This document shows positions 15,334 through 24,270 of a stretch of 64,000 nt of DNA, one piece after another. The notes under the pieces are model-generated. The model saw nothing but the letters and a program-made list of their open reading frames with translations. It had not been told where the DNA came from and searched no databases. The translations under genes and the position numbers were made by a program. The DNA comes from CAZNSX01 sp964575845 (lineage in GTDB: Bacteria > UBA8248 > CAZNSX01), in contig CAZNSX010000005.1 of the NCBI GenBank assembly GCA_964575845.1, forward strand, positions 124,001-188,000. Direction: 5' to 3'. Each line of letters begins with the position of its first letter. The stretch's first letter is position 1.

Positions 15334-16638
15334 TCAGTGTCTTTTTTGAAGGCTCTCCCTCAAGAGCAGGGCCCTCGCATGCCCCCCGAGGCCTTCAAGC
15401 TCTGCCAGCTGCGTTGCAGACCGTGAGATTTCTCTTAGGCCTTCTTGCGTAAGAGCCAGAAGGGAGGTTCTCTTCAAGAAGTGGTATACCCCGAGGGGAG
15501 AGCCCCAGCGGGCACCGCTCCCTGTAGGGAGCACATGATTCGGGCCGGCGCCATAGTCACCTGCGGCCACAGGGCTCCAAGGTCCAAGGAATATAGCGCC
15601 CGCAGCCTTGAAAAGGGGGAGGGCCTCCCAGGGCCGCTCGAGTTGGAGCTCCAGATGCTCGGGGGCAAGGCGGTTAGCGAGGGAGGCGGCTTCCTCGATG
15701 CTCCGGACCAGGCAGATGGCTCCCCCCTGCTCCAAGGCCCGTCTCGCTATAGCCGCCCGAGGAAGGCTCTTGAGCTGACGCTCCACCTCAGCCTCCACCT
15801 CCCGGCCGAGACCTTCTTCGAGCGTTATGAGGAAGGCCCTTGCTGCTTCATCGTGCTCGGCCTGAGCCAGGAGGTCTGCCGCGGCCAAGGAGGCCACGGC
15901 ACTCCCATCAGCCACCACAACCACCTCGCTGGGCCCGGCAAGCATGTCTATGTCCACCTCCCCGTAGAGGAGTTTCTTGGCCGCTGTGGGATAGAGACCG
16001 CCTGGTCCCACTACTTTCTCTACAGCCCTGATCCTTTCGGTGCCAAGGGCCATGGCGGCAACCGCCTGAGCCCCTCCCACACGGTAAAGCTCATGCACAC
16101 CGCCAAGGGCCGCGGCCGCCAGGATGGCCGGATGCAGCGAGCCATCGCGACCCGGAGGAGAGCACATGACGATGCGCCCGACGCCGGCTACTCGGGCGGG
16201 GATGGCGGTCATGAGGGCGGACGAAGGATAAAGGGCTCCTCCGCCCGGCACATAAATGCCCACGCTCTCCAAGGGCATAACCAGCTCGCCAAAGACCCGG
16301 CCATCATCGCCTGTCCAGAGCCAGGAGCGCTCCTTTTGGTGCTCGTGATAGACCCTTACTCTTTCAGCGACCTCCTCAAGGGCACCCCTCAAGGCGGGGG
16401 TAATTTCCGAGAGGGCCCTCCGCAGCTCCTCCCGCCCGAGGGAGAGGTCTTCCTCTCTGAGCCTGACACCATCAAAACGCTCGGTGAAATCCAGGAGCGC
16501 CCTGTCGCCCCCAGACCTCACGCCTTCCACCACAGGCCTTACGGCTTCGAGTGCTTCTGCCAGGAGCTGCTCCCCCCTTCTTATGAGAGACGAGAAGGCA
16601 TCCTCCCAGCGCCCCTCTCCTACCCTTATCCACCTCAT
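15334..16638 (-). CDS. hisD: Histidinol dehydrogenase
   Basis: A 434-residue NAD- and zinc-dependent enzyme oxidising histidinol to histidine in two steps. Recognised by YVPGGGALYPSSALM, the nucleotide-binding MCSPPGRDG region, VVGPGG, LAGPSEVVVVADG, the zinc ligand motif LLAQAEHDEAA and GPNHVLPTGSGAR. ATG 16638 overlaps the hisG stop in an ATGA arrangement. Typical full length. Confidence 0.98.
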   Translation of the reverse strand: MRWIRVGEGRWEDAFSSLIRRGEQLLAEALEAVRPVVEGVRSGGDRALLDFTERFDGVRLREEDLSLGREELRRALSEITPALRGALEEVAERVRVYHEHQKERSWLWTGDDGRVFGELVMPLESVGIYVPGGGALYPSSALMTAIPARVAGVGRIVMCSPPGRDGSLHPAILAAAALGGVHELYRVGGAQAVAAMALGTERIRAVEKVVGPGGLYPTAAKKLLYGEVDIDMLAGPSEVVVVADGSAVASLAAADLLAQAEHDEAARAFLITLEEGLGREVEAEVERQLKSLPRAAIARRALEQGGAICLVRSIEEAASLANRLAPEHLELQLERPWEALPLFKAAGAIFLGPWSPVAAGDYGAGPNHVLPTGSGARWGSPLGVYHFLKRTSLLALTQEGLREISRSATQLAELEGLGGHARALLLRESLQKRH

Positions 16639-17279
16639 CCCTTGAGCCCCCGGCGGACGCGCTCGATGAGAGCAGCGACAGCCTCATGCTTCGTCTTCTG
16701 GCTCGCCCGGTTGAGTATAAGCCGTGCGGTAGATGGAAGGATTTCTTTCAGCTCTATCAAACCGTTTGCCCTGAGAGTTGAGCCGGTCTGGACCAGGTCA
16801 ACTATGAGGTCTGAGAGCCCCACAAGGGGGGCCAGCTCCAGCGCTCCCCTAAGCTCTATTACTTCGACCTGCATCCCTTCCCGGGCGAAGAAGCGTTGCG
16901 TGAGGTTGGGGAACGTGGTGGCCACCCTCAGGTCTATTCTGGTCTTCAGTTCCTCCCATGGGGGCGAGCCCTTAGGCCCAGCTACCGAGAGGCGACATGC
17001 GCAAAGCCCCAGATCCAGTGGCTCATAAAGGTTTTTCCCCTGCTCTTCAAGGATGTCCTTCCCCACTATGCCCAGGTCCGCCGCCCCGTGCTCCACATAG
17101 GTGGGCACGTCGCTCGCCCTGAGCAGGAAAAACTTGAGGCGAGAGTCTGCCTCCCCATGCACCAGCTTTCGGCTCCGCTCCGTGAGAGGCCTCTTTAAGA
17201 GGCCACACCTCACCAGAAGGCCCACCGCCTCCTCAAAGAGGCGACCCTTGGGCAAGGCCAAGGTGAGGCTCACCCTCAT
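16635..17279 (-). CDS. hisG: ATP phosphoribosyltransferase, short (HisZ-dependent) form
   Basis: The first, feedback-controlled step of histidine synthesis. At 214 residues it is the short form, lacking the C-terminal regulatory domain, and such enzymes work only with the HisRS-like partner HisZ. The PRPP-binding loop VDLVQTGSTLRANGL and the N-terminal ALPKGRLFEEA are clear. No hisZ is present in the window, nor hisC. It overlaps murA upstream and hisD downstream by 4 bp each, tying the pathway to a cell-wall gene in one operon. Confidence 0.96.
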   Translation of the reverse strand: MRVSLTLALPKGRLFEEAVGLLVRCGLLKRPLTERSRKLVHGEADSRLKFFLLRASDVPTYVEHGAADLGIVGKDILEEQGKNLYEPLDLGLCACRLSVAGPKGSPPWEELKTRIDLRVATTFPNLTQRFFAREGMQVEVIELRGALELAPLVGLSDLIVDLVQTGSTLRANGLIELKEILPSTARLILNRASQKTKHEAVAALIERVRRGLKG

Positions 17280-18529
17280 GGCACCCTCCTTATGTCTGCT
17301 CCCAGACCCTGGAGCTTCTCCTCAATGCGCTCATACCCCCTGTCTATGTGATACACGCGGGAGACCGCTGTCTCCCCCTCGGCGGCAAGCCCGGCCAGGA
17401 TCAGGCAAGCGCTGGCCCTCAGGTCAGTAGCCATCACCTCGGCCGCGGTCAACCGGCCCACCCCCCGCACAAGAGCCGACGGCCCTTCCGGGGTTATGTC
17501 AGCCCCCATGCGGTTAAGCTCTCCCACGTGCATGAAGCGGCTCTCAAACACCGTCTCCGTCACGACGCTTGCCCCTTCAGCCAGACACAGAAGGGCCATG
17601 AACTGGGCCTGCATATCCGTGGGGAAGCCGGGGAAAGGGCTCGTGGTAACATCGGCCGCCCTCTTGGGGAAGTGCCCCAAAACCCGGACAAAATCCTCCC
17701 CCTCTTCAACCTCTTCTCCCAGCTCTCTAAGCTTAAGGGTGAGGGAGAGGAAGTGCTCGGGAACACAACCCGATACCTTCACATCACCCCCCGTGATGGC
17801 CCCCGCCACCATGTAGGTGCCCGCCTCGATGCGGTCTGGTATTATGCGGCGGTCTAAACCCCCAAGCTCCCTAACTCCGCGAACCAGGACGGCATCCGTA
17901 CCCGCACCCTCCACCTCGGCCCCCATGGCGTTTAGGGCCTGGGCAAGGTTCACCACCTCGGGCTCCCGGGCGGCGTTCTCTATGAGGGTTTCCCCCCTCG
18001 CCAGAGAGGCGGCCATCATGAGGTTCTCCGTCCCAGTGACTGAGGGAATGTCCAAATAGATGCGGGCACCCCGAAGCTCTCCGGCCTCAAGGTTTATGTA
18101 GCCGTCCCCGAGTGATACCCGAGCTCCCATGGCCTCGAACCCCTTAAGGTGAAGATTTATGGGTCTCGGCCCTATTGCGCAACCCCCCGGAAGAGACACC
18201 CGGGCGGTTCCGAAGCGCGCGAGGAGTGGCCCCATGACCAAGACCGAGGCCCTCATGGTTCTCACCAGTTCGTAAGGGGCGGTGGCATTCTGAGCTCCCG
18301 AAGGGTCCAAGGCGATGACCCCGGGCTCCTGGCTTTCGATGCCAAGGCGAAAACACCGAAGGAGCCGACAGATGGTGTCCACGTCCCTGAGGCTCGGAAC
18401 ATTCTCAACGCGGCACTTCTCCCTGCTCATGAGGGTGGCGGCCAAGACGGGAAGGGCGGCGTTCTTGGCCCCGCTCACCCTGACCTTCCCTCTAAGGGGT
18501 TTACCACCACGAATCAGAACCCGCTCCAT
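17276..18529 (-). CDS. murA: UDP-N-acetylglucosamine 1-carboxyvinyltransferase
   Basis: The first committed step of peptidoglycan synthesis: transfer of enolpyruvate from PEP to UDP-GlcNAc. The 417-residue protein has Lys22-Asn23 (SGAKNAALP) and the fosfomycin-target Cys117 in PGGCAIGPRP, so the enzyme should be fosfomycin-sensitive unless drug uptake limits it. It sits between prmC and hisG with a 4-bp overlap on the his side. Full length, conventional. Confidence 0.98.
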   Translation of the reverse strand: MERVLIRGGKPLRGKVRVSGAKNAALPVLAATLMSREKCRVENVPSLRDVDTICRLLRCFRLGIESQEPGVIALDPSGAQNATAPYELVRTMRASVLVMGPLLARFGTARVSLPGGCAIGPRPINLHLKGFEAMGARVSLGDGYINLEAGELRGARIYLDIPSVTGTENLMMAASLARGETLIENAAREPEVVNLAQALNAMGAEVEGAGTDAVLVRGVRELGGLDRRIIPDRIEAGTYMVAGAITGGDVKVSGCVPEHFLSLTLKLRELGEEVEEGEDFVRVLGHFPKRAADVTTSPFPGFPTDMQAQFMALLCLAEGASVVTETVFESRFMHVGELNRMGADITPEGPSALVRGVGRLTAAEVMATDLRASACLILAGLAAEGETAVSRVYHIDRGYERIEEKLQGLGADIRRVP

Positions 18530-18532
18530 AGC

Positions 18533-19417
18533 CTAGGAGTTCCCCTTCCTGGCCGTGAGACAGCGGTCGCGTCCCGCCAGATCCCGCGCTAAGGCCCAAT
18601 CTCCATAAGAGCCCTCACCCGCCACAAGCTCCGCCACCCTCTCCGCCTGCCCGTCGCCTATCTCCAGAATCAGCCAGCCTCCCCCTTTGAGGTAGGGAGG
18701 AGCCTTGGCGATGAGCTCCTCGATAACTCGCAGGCCGTCGGGTCCGCCGTCGAGGGCAGAGCGAGGCTCCCACTCCCTCACCTCCGGCTGCAGGCGAGGG
18801 AAATCCCCGCTCGGGATATAGGGGGGATTGCAAAGGATGAAATCAAAGGGCTCGCCGGGGCTCATGGCCTCAAGGGTCCGGCAGGCAAGGAAAGCTATCC
18901 TTTCTGAGACTCCATGGCGTCGAGCGTTCTTCCTCGCCAGGGCCAGCGCGTCCGGGCGGAGGTCTGTGGCCAGGACCTTGAGGCCGGGCTTCTCGACGGT
19001 CAAGCTCACGGCGAGGACTCCTGAGCCCGTGCCCAGGTCCAAAAGCTTAACGCCGTCCCCCCTTCCTTCTATCAGGGCCAGGGCCCTCTCCACCAGGAGT
19101 TCAGTCTCTGGCCTCGGAACCATCACCAACGGGGATACCTGAAAGCTCAGAGACCAGAACTCTCGCTCCCCCGTTATATAAGCGAAGGGCTCCCGCCTTT
19201 GCCTCCTCCTCAGGAGCCCCTCAAAGAACTCCGCTTCCCTGGCAGGAAGAGGGAGCTGATGCTCCCCCAAAACTTCTTCCCTCCTCCAGCCGAGGGCATG
19301 AGCGAGGAGTGACTCCGCCTCAAGGCGGGCATTTTTCACCCCCGCTTCCTTGAGTCGAAGGCTAGCCGTCTCGACCAGATTCCCCGATGTGGGCCTTCTG
19401 CCCCACTCCTCCGGCAT
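18533..19417 (-). CDS. prmC: Release factor glutamine N5-methyltransferase
   Basis: Methylates the GGQ glutamine of release factors RF1 and RF2. The 294-residue protein has an N-terminal helical substrate-binding domain, a SAM-binding motif LLDLGTGSGVLAVSL, and the NPPY active-site tetrad (ILCNPPYIPSGDF). It is encoded 6 bp downstream of prfA, its substrate gene, as in many bacteria, and 3 bp before murA. Start ATG 19417. Confidence 0.97.
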   Translation of the reverse strand: MPEEWGRRPTSGNLVETASLRLKEAGVKNARLEAESLLAHALGWRREEVLGEHQLPLPAREAEFFEGLLRRRQRREPFAYITGEREFWSLSFQVSPLVMVPRPETELLVERALALIEGRGDGVKLLDLGTGSGVLAVSLTVEKPGLKVLATDLRPDALALARKNARRHGVSERIAFLACRTLEAMSPGEPFDFILCNPPYIPSGDFPRLQPEVREWEPRSALDGGPDGLRVIEELIAKAPPYLKGGGWLILEIGDGQAERVAELVAGEGSYGDWALARDLAGRDRCLTARKGNS

Positions 19418-19423
19418 TGTGAG

Positions 19424-20530
19424 CTAGCCGTAAGGGGCGACGCCGGCAGCCGTTTCAAGCTCCATCAGGCGCTCAGCCTCACGGGCGGCCATGACTGCTT
19501 CCATCAGCTCATCAAGTTCGCCCTGGAGGACAGACTCTAGCTTGTGGAGCGTAAGGTTCAGCCGATGGTCGGTCACTCGATTTTGAGGGAAGTTATAAGT
19601 GCGGATGCGCTCGCTGCGGTCGCCGCTACCCACCTGGGTCCGGCGGTCCAGGGAGCGTTTGGCCTGCTGCTCCCTCTCCTTTAGGTCCAGGAGACGGGCC
19701 CGCAGGATCTTGAGCGCCTTTGCCCGGTTCTTATGCTGGCTCTTCTCGTCCTGACAGCTAACCACAATGCCTGTGGGAAGGTGAGTGACACGAACGGCGG
19801 AGTCAGTAGTATTGACGCTTTGTCCGCCGGGGCCTGAGGAGCGGAAAACATCTATCCTCAGGTCTTCAGGCGAGATCTTCACCTCTACCTCCTCGGCCTC
19901 GGGCAGCACGGCCACAGTCACGGCCGAGGTGTGGATGCGGCCTTGGGATTCGGTCACAGGAACACGTTGAACCCGGTGCGTGCCGCTCTCAGAGCGGAGA
20001 TGGCTGAAAACCCTTTTACCTTCGATGAGGGCGATTACTTCTTTGTAGCCTCCAATGCCGGTTGGGCTTGCACTCAGAAGCTCCACCCGCCAGCCCTTTC
20101 TTTCAGCAAAGCGACTATACATCCGGAAGAGCTCGGCCGCGAAAAGGGCCGCTTCTTCGCCTCCGGTTCCCGCCCTTATCTCAAGGATAACGTTTTTCTC
20201 CTCGGCCGGGTCCCGCGGAAGCATCATCCTCCTGAGCTCTGCCTCCAGCTTCTCCCGCCGCTCCTTTTGTTCTTCGAGTTCTTCCTCAGCCAGAGCCCTG
20301 AGATCCTCGTCATGGTGTTCCTCCCGAAGGACCCGCTCATCTTCTTCGATCACCTTCAGAGTATTCTTATAAGCTTTAAAGGCATCAACAATGGGGGCGA
20401 GGTCGGAGTGCTCCTTGGCCAGGCGCTGGAAATTCCCATGGTCGGCGGCGACCGCAGGCTCTCCCAGCTTACGGGTAATTACCTCAAATCTGGCCTCTAT
20501 CTTTTCCAGCTTATCGAACATGCCTACCAC
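19424..20530 (-). CDS. prfA: Peptide chain release factor 1
   Basis: Recognises UAA and UAG stop codons. The 368-residue protein contains the codon-reading PVT motif (RVPVTESQGRIH) and the catalytic GGQ loop (RSSGPGGQSVNTTDSAVR). The GTG at 20530 has GAGGG at about 7 bp and is preferred over ATG 20521, which gives a nearly identical protein three residues shorter. It follows thyX by 9 bp and precedes prmC, which modifies it. Confidence 0.98.
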   Translation of the reverse strand: MVGMFDKLEKIEARFEVITRKLGEPAVAADHGNFQRLAKEHSDLAPIVDAFKAYKNTLKVIEEDERVLREEHHDEDLRALAEEELEEQKERREKLEAELRRMMLPRDPAEEKNVILEIRAGTGGEEAALFAAELFRMYSRFAERKGWRVELLSASPTGIGGYKEVIALIEGKRVFSHLRSESGTHRVQRVPVTESQGRIHTSAVTVAVLPEAEEVEVKISPEDLRIDVFRSSGPGGQSVNTTDSAVRVTHLPTGIVVSCQDEKSQHKNRAKALKILRARLLDLKEREQQAKRSLDRRTQVGSGDRSERIRTYNFPQNRVTDHRLNLTLHKLESVLQGELDELMEAVMAAREAERLMELETAAGVAPYG

Positions 20531-20539
20531 CGCGGGCCC

Positions 20540-21178
20540 TCATCGGGCAACCCCCGCCTCCTCTCTCTCCCGAAGCTTCTCCTCCCTGAAGGTAACGAAT
20601 GTTATTGGCATTATCTCCTCCACAATTTTCAGGATGGCTTCGGCATAGAGTCGGATCTCGTGCTGGGCCTTGGGGTCTGTGCGGAGGCGGATAAAATTCA
20701 TGAGGGAGCTTCCGTTTACAGTCCAATAAAACTTTGTATAAGTGCCCATGGGCAGGAGTGCTCTCGCCTGCTCCCGGCGCATGCCCCTCTCTCTGTAAAA
20801 GTGCTCGTAGAGGTCGAAGGCCCGATGGTGGTGAGATTTCCAGAGGAGAAGAGCCTCCTCATCTTCCTGCACCTCATGCGGCACATAGAATTCCCGCTGG
20901 GCCACGCAGTAGCGCAGCGACTCCTCATTGTATGAGGCTATCCGGTGCCGGAACCACTGCCGCGCGACAAAGAGAGGACACTTGACGTCAAAGGTCATAA
21001 CCGCCGCCTCGAAGGGAGTCCTGTGGTCCTGACAGATAAGATGGCGGATGAGCTTACGGTCGCTTTCCTCGCCCCGGGAAGTGCTCCGGTAGCAGCGCCG
21101 GGCATTGCGCAAGACGGCCGCATCGCCCCCCCCCCACTCCACAAGCTCAAGGTAGCCGTTATCGAGAACCTTGACCAT
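20540..21178 (-). CDS. thyX: Flavin-dependent thymidylate synthase
   Basis: Makes dTMP from dUMP using FAD and methylenetetrahydrofolate without oxidising folate to dihydrofolate. About 212 residues; the ThyX signature RHR-x2-S-x-NEES is seen in WFRHRIASYNEESLRY, and the C-terminal region has the substrate arginine in NFIRLRTDPKAQHEIR. ATG 21178 with GGAGAG 5 bp upstream is preferred; an in-frame upstream ATG would overlap rpmE heavily. Use of ThyX instead of ThyA is informative about folate metabolism in this organism. No thyA is in the window. Confidence 0.96.
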   Translation of the reverse strand: MVKVLDNGYLELVEWGGGDAAVLRNARRCYRSTSRGEESDRKLIRHLICQDHRTPFEAAVMTFDVKCPLFVARQWFRHRIASYNEESLRYCVAQREFYVPHEVQEDEEALLLWKSHHHRAFDLYEHFYRERGMRREQARALLPMGTYTKFYWTVNGSSLMNFIRLRTDPKAQHEIRLYAEAILKIVEEIMPITFVTFREEKLREREEAGVAR

Positions 21179-21192
21179 CGAAACTCTCCGCC

Positions 21193-21408
21193 CTAGTCCT
21201 CTTCTTTCTCCACAATGCCGTACTTGCGACGGAATCGCTCCACGCGGCCCGCCGTATCGACAATCTTCTGCTTCCCGGTAAAGAAGGGATGGCACTTGGA
21301 GCAGATCTCCACCCGGATGTCCTTTTTGGTGGACCGAGTCTTGATAACCTCACCGCAGGCACAGGAAATAGTCGTCTCGAAATACTCAGGGTGGATTCCC
21401 GACTTCAT
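21193..21408 (-). CDS. rpmE: 50S ribosomal protein L31, zinc-binding type
   Basis: About 71 residues starting MKSGIHPEYFETT. Two Cys pairs (CAC and CSKC, the latter followed by HPFFTGKQK) mark the zinc-containing form, which is replaced by a Cys-free paralogue in many bacteria under zinc shortage. ATG 21408 sits 9 bp after GGAGGGG. It is the first gene after the rho terminator and heads the rpmE-thyX-prfA-prmC-murA-his run. Confidence 0.96.
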   Translation of the reverse strand: MKSGIHPEYFETTISCACGEVIKTRSTKKDIRVEICSKCHPFFTGKQKIVDTAGRVERFRRKYGIVEKEED

Positions 21409-21447
21409 CGGCTCATGCCCCTCCTCTATCAAGGTTCTAAATAATTA

Positions 21448-21477
21448 ATTTTACCATCCTTCCCGCCCCTGAGGCAA
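21448..21477 (-). promoter_or_regulatory. Possible promoter for the rpmE-to-his operon
   Basis: Minus strand TTGCCT (21472-21477), 18-bp spacer, TAAAAT (21448-21453). The -35 is a weak match and it overlaps the T-tract of the rho terminator. It is in the right place to start the long operon, but the match alone is not strong. Confidence 0.35.
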
Positions 21478-21500
21478 AAAATAAGGAAGCTCTTGCTTCC
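21475..21500 (-). terminator. Rho-independent terminator after rho
   Basis: On the minus strand GGAAGC-AAGA-GCTTCC is followed by TTATTTTTTG. It separates rho from the rpmE operon. Confidence 0.9.
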
Positions 21501-21541
21501 CTCCTGCCAGAAGTTCCTGTCCTCGCGACTCTCGGGCACAG

Positions 21542-22789
21542 TTAGCTATTTATAGAATCCAGAAACTCCTTATTGGTACGGGTCTCGGAGATTTTCTCAT
21601 GCAGCAGTTCCATGCCGTCTACCACACCGAGTGGCTGGAGAACCTTCCTCAATAGCCACACCCTATTCAGTTCGTACTCGTCAAGCAGCAACTCTTCCTT
21701 CCGGGTTCCCGAACGGTGGATGTCTATGGCGGGGAAGACTCGCTTGTCCGCCAGCTTCCGGTCAAGGTTGACTTCCATGTTACCCGTGCCCTTGAACTCC
21801 TCAAAGATCACGTCATCCATCCGGCTCCCGGTGTCGATGAGGGCGGTTGCTATTATTGTCAGGCTGCCCCCCTCCTCCAGGTTTCGAGCGGCTCCGAAGA
21901 AGCGTTTGGGGCGCTGCAGAGCGTTGGAGTCCACCCCTCCTGAAAGAACCTTGCCGCTGGGCGGGACGATGGTGTTGTAAGCCCGGGCCAGACGGGTGAT
22001 GCTGTCCAGCAGGATGACCACGTCTTTATCATGCTCCACCAGCCTCTTGGCCTTCTCGATGACCATCTCCGCTACCTGGACGTGGCGGGCCGCAGGCTCA
22101 TCAAAGGTGGAGCTCACCACCTCCCCTTTCACCGACCTCTGCATGTCGGTGACCTCTTCAGGGCGCTCATCGATCAGGAGTACAATCAGGATGATGTCCG
22201 GATGATTTTCCGTAACGCTGTTCGCTATGGCCTGCAGCATCATTGTCTTTCCCGCTCGGGGCGGGGAAACGATAAGACCCCTTTGGCCCATGCCTATGGG
22301 AGTTAGAAGGTCCATTATCCGGGTGGATAGATTTCTGTCTTTGGTTTCTAAATTGATACGGCGATTAGGGTAGAGGGGGGTCAAGTTATCAAAGAGGATT
22401 TTCTCCTTGGCCGCCTCCGGATGCTCGAAATTAATAGCCTCCACCTTCAACAGCGCAAAATAGCGCTCGCTCTCCTTAGGGGGACGGATCTGCCCGGAGA
22501 TGGTGTCCCCTGTGTGCAAGTCGAAGCGACGGATCTGAGAAGGGGAAACATAGATGTCATCGGGGCCGGGGAGGTAGTTGTAACTCGGCGAGCGCAGGAA
22601 CCCGAATCCGTCGGGGAGGATCTCAATGACACCCTCGCCGAAAATAAAGCCGTCCTTTTGGGTCTGCGCCTCAAGGAGCCGAAAGATAAGCTCCTGCTTC
22701 CGCAGCCCGCTCATGCCTTGGATGTTCAGGTCCTTGCCTAATTGATTGAGTTCTGAAATGGTCTTTTTCTTCAGTTCCGCGAGATTCAT
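21542..22789 (-). CDS. rho: Transcription termination factor Rho
   Basis: Hexameric RNA helicase that ends untranslated transcripts. From ATG 22789 the protein is 415 residues, the usual length, with an N-terminal helix bundle (NLAELKKKTISELNQLG), the RNA-binding cold-shock-like domain (GVIEILPDGFGFLRSP), Walker A SPPRAGKTMM, Walker B VVILLDSITRLARAYN and the Q/R-loop region SGGVDSNALQRPKRFFGAARN. ATG 22789 follows GGAG at 6 bp. An in-frame ATG at 22891 would add 34 charged residues but has no good ribosome-binding site. It follows a long, structured upstream region. Confidence 0.97.
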   Translation of the reverse strand: MNLAELKKKTISELNQLGKDLNIQGMSGLRKQELIFRLLEAQTQKDGFIFGEGVIEILPDGFGFLRSPSYNYLPGPDDIYVSPSQIRRFDLHTGDTISGQIRPPKESERYFALLKVEAINFEHPEAAKEKILFDNLTPLYPNRRINLETKDRNLSTRIMDLLTPIGMGQRGLIVSPPRAGKTMMLQAIANSVTENHPDIILIVLLIDERPEEVTDMQRSVKGEVVSSTFDEPAARHVQVAEMVIEKAKRLVEHDKDVVILLDSITRLARAYNTIVPPSGKVLSGGVDSNALQRPKRFFGAARNLEEGGSLTIIATALIDTGSRMDDVIFEEFKGTGNMEVNLDRKLADKRVFPAIDIHRSGTRKEELLLDEYELNRVWLLRKVLQPLGVVDGMELLHEKISETRTNKEFLDSINS

Positions 22790-23210
22790 CTCCCTCTCCT
22801 TGAGTTCCTTCTCCTGCCCGTGTACCCTCCCCTCTTCCACATCCTCATGGAAGGGAAGGACATTTTCCAACCCGCTGGCTTTTCGCTTCATCAGAAGAGC
22901 CCCGCCGTCAACTCTTTGCCTTGTCCTTTAGCCCACCTCCGATGGATAACCCGATTCCTCAGCCAAAACCCCCGGTCTCGTCCGATGGGATAGTCTGATA
23001 GGGAGAGCCCCGGGAACTCCCTCATGGGAGGCAAAATGAGCTCCCGGGCGATGTCAATATCAGGTTTTCGACGACGCGGGTTTATGCAAAAATCCTTTGA
23101 TGGTACCGAAGGCTTTGCAGAGCTGACACCTCGGGGTTAGCTCTGGGAACCGATCGGAATAAGCTACGAGATAACTCTATGGTGGATTTTTGAAATGCTT
23201 CAGCCTAAAT
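22790..23210 (-). other. Long intergenic leader upstream of rho
   Basis: About 420 bp between coaE and rho with no convincing gene apart from a possible 34-codon N-terminal extension of rho from 22891. A two-part hairpin is visible on the minus strand: outer arms TCCCGGG/CCCGGGA (23042-23048 with 23009-23015) around an inner CTCCC/GGGAG stem capped by a 4-base loop (23017-23030). No T-tract follows. E. coli rho is autoregulated through its leader, so a regulatory role is plausible but inferred. No clear promoter was found. Confidence 0.5.
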
Positions 23211-23846
23211 TTATAACTTTCTCTCCCTTTTGTCAACTCTTTTTCCTCTGGCCTCCTCTAACTTCCGGAAAAGCTCCTCCACCTGCTCCTCGGTTCTCTC
23301 AAGGGGCCCACCGTTGTCCACTACGAAGTCAGCGAAACGAAGCTTTTCTTTCAGAGGCATCTGCGAGGAGAGTCTTTGCAGGGCCTCCTCCTCCAGCATC
23401 CCCCTCTCCTGGGTGAGGCGTCTTAGCTGCTCCTGCTCCTCAGCTGTAACCACCACCACAACATCCATCCGCTTGTACGAGCCCGTCTCTATCATAAGGG
23501 CAGCGTCAACCACAACGATGGCATCGGGCTCCTTCCTGGCCAGCGCCTCTATTTGCCGGTCCTCTTCCGCGATGATGCGGGGATGAAGGATGGCATTCAG
23601 CCGCTCCCTTTCGCCTGCTTTGCCGAAGATTCTCTTGGCCAGCCACGGCCGGTTGAGGGTCTCATCGGGGAGGAGGGCTTCCCGGCCGAACTCGGCTGCT
23701 ATCTCGTCAAGGGCTTCCTCTCCAGGCGCAACCAGCTTTCGGGCTATCCGGTCGGCATCGATAATGCGTGCACCCCTCCGCCTCAGCATCTCCGCCACGG
23801 TGGTCTTGCCACTGGCGACGCCGCCCGTGAGACCCACTAGAAGCAT
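23211..23846 (-). CDS. coaE: Dephospho-CoA kinase
   Basis: Last step of coenzyme A synthesis: phosphorylation of the ribose 3'-OH. The 211-residue P-loop kinase has GLTGGVASGKTTV at the N-terminus, the RIIDADRIARKL segment and VVVDAALMIETG, where many homologues read PLL.E. ATG 23846. The last 15 residues are strongly basic (RGKRVDKRERKL), which is common in this family. It precedes the rho leader; 121 bp separate it from the upstream DUF507 gene. Confidence 0.95.
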   Translation of the reverse strand: MLLVGLTGGVASGKTTVAEMLRRRGARIIDADRIARKLVAPGEEALDEIAAEFGREALLPDETLNRPWLAKRIFGKAGERERLNAILHPRIIAEEDRQIEALARKEPDAIVVVDAALMIETGSYKRMDVVVVVTAEEQEQLRRLTQERGMLEEEALQRLSSQMPLKEKLRFADFVVDNGGPLERTEEQVEELFRKLEEARGKRVDKRERKL

Positions 23847-23967
23847 GAGAGCCGGCTCGCCAGAGCGAGGCCGCCCGGGACACGCTCCCGAGAGCCGGCT
23901 AGCTGTCTGGGGCTCAAAGGTTCTTTTAGGGGGACTGGAAACATGCCGGCTGGCGCCCTAGAGGCGG

Positions 23968-24243
23968 TCAGAGGCGGCGCTTGGAAAGCTCCTGTCCATA
24001 ATGCTTCTGGTAGAGGACATCCCACTCCCGACTGCCTTCCATCAACTTCTTTGAATAAGAGGAGAGGGTGCGGCGAACCTCAAGGTCCACCTCCTCATCC
24101 ACCCTGAGCTCATCGGTTATGATGCGGACGATGTGCAGGCGGACATCGTTGGGGTCCTTCAGGAACTCAAGCGAGTCCCACTTCCCAAAGGAATCTATGA
24201 TGAGCTTTGAGATATGATTTATCTTCTCCCGACTGAGCCGCAT
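23968..24243 (-). CDS. DUF507 family protein (copy 1)
   Basis: A 91-residue, highly charged, mainly helical protein beginning MRLSREKINHISKLIIDSF and ending in a basic GQELSKRRL tail. It matches the DUF507 pattern (helical protein with an N-terminal MRLS/MRLR start and an IVRIITDELRVDEEVDLEVRR-like middle). Function is unknown. It lies 27 bp after a paralogue of the same family, and the two share length and layout (N-terminal MRL-R, central I.-.L.-.VDEEVDLEV or VEDRLNEEV), suggesting tandem duplication and perhaps a heteromeric pair. Confidence 0.85.
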   Translation of the reverse strand: MRLSREKINHISKLIIDSFGKWDSLEFLKDPNDVRLHIVRIITDELRVDEEVDLEVRRTLSSYSKKLMEGSREWDVLYQKHYGQELSKRRL

Positions 24244-24270
24244 GAGAGAACCTTTCGGTGGGCGGGCGGC

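Noticed and set aside
15445..17028. Plus-strand open frame of over 500 codons across hisD and hisG
   Set aside because: Antisense to clearly recognisable hisD and hisG; its translation looks like low-complexity by-product.
23847..23900. Direct repeat GAGAGCCGGCT (23847-23857 and 23890-23900)
   Set aside because: Short, only two copies, no mobile gene nearby; AGCCGGCT is self-complementary, so it may be a chance hairpin.
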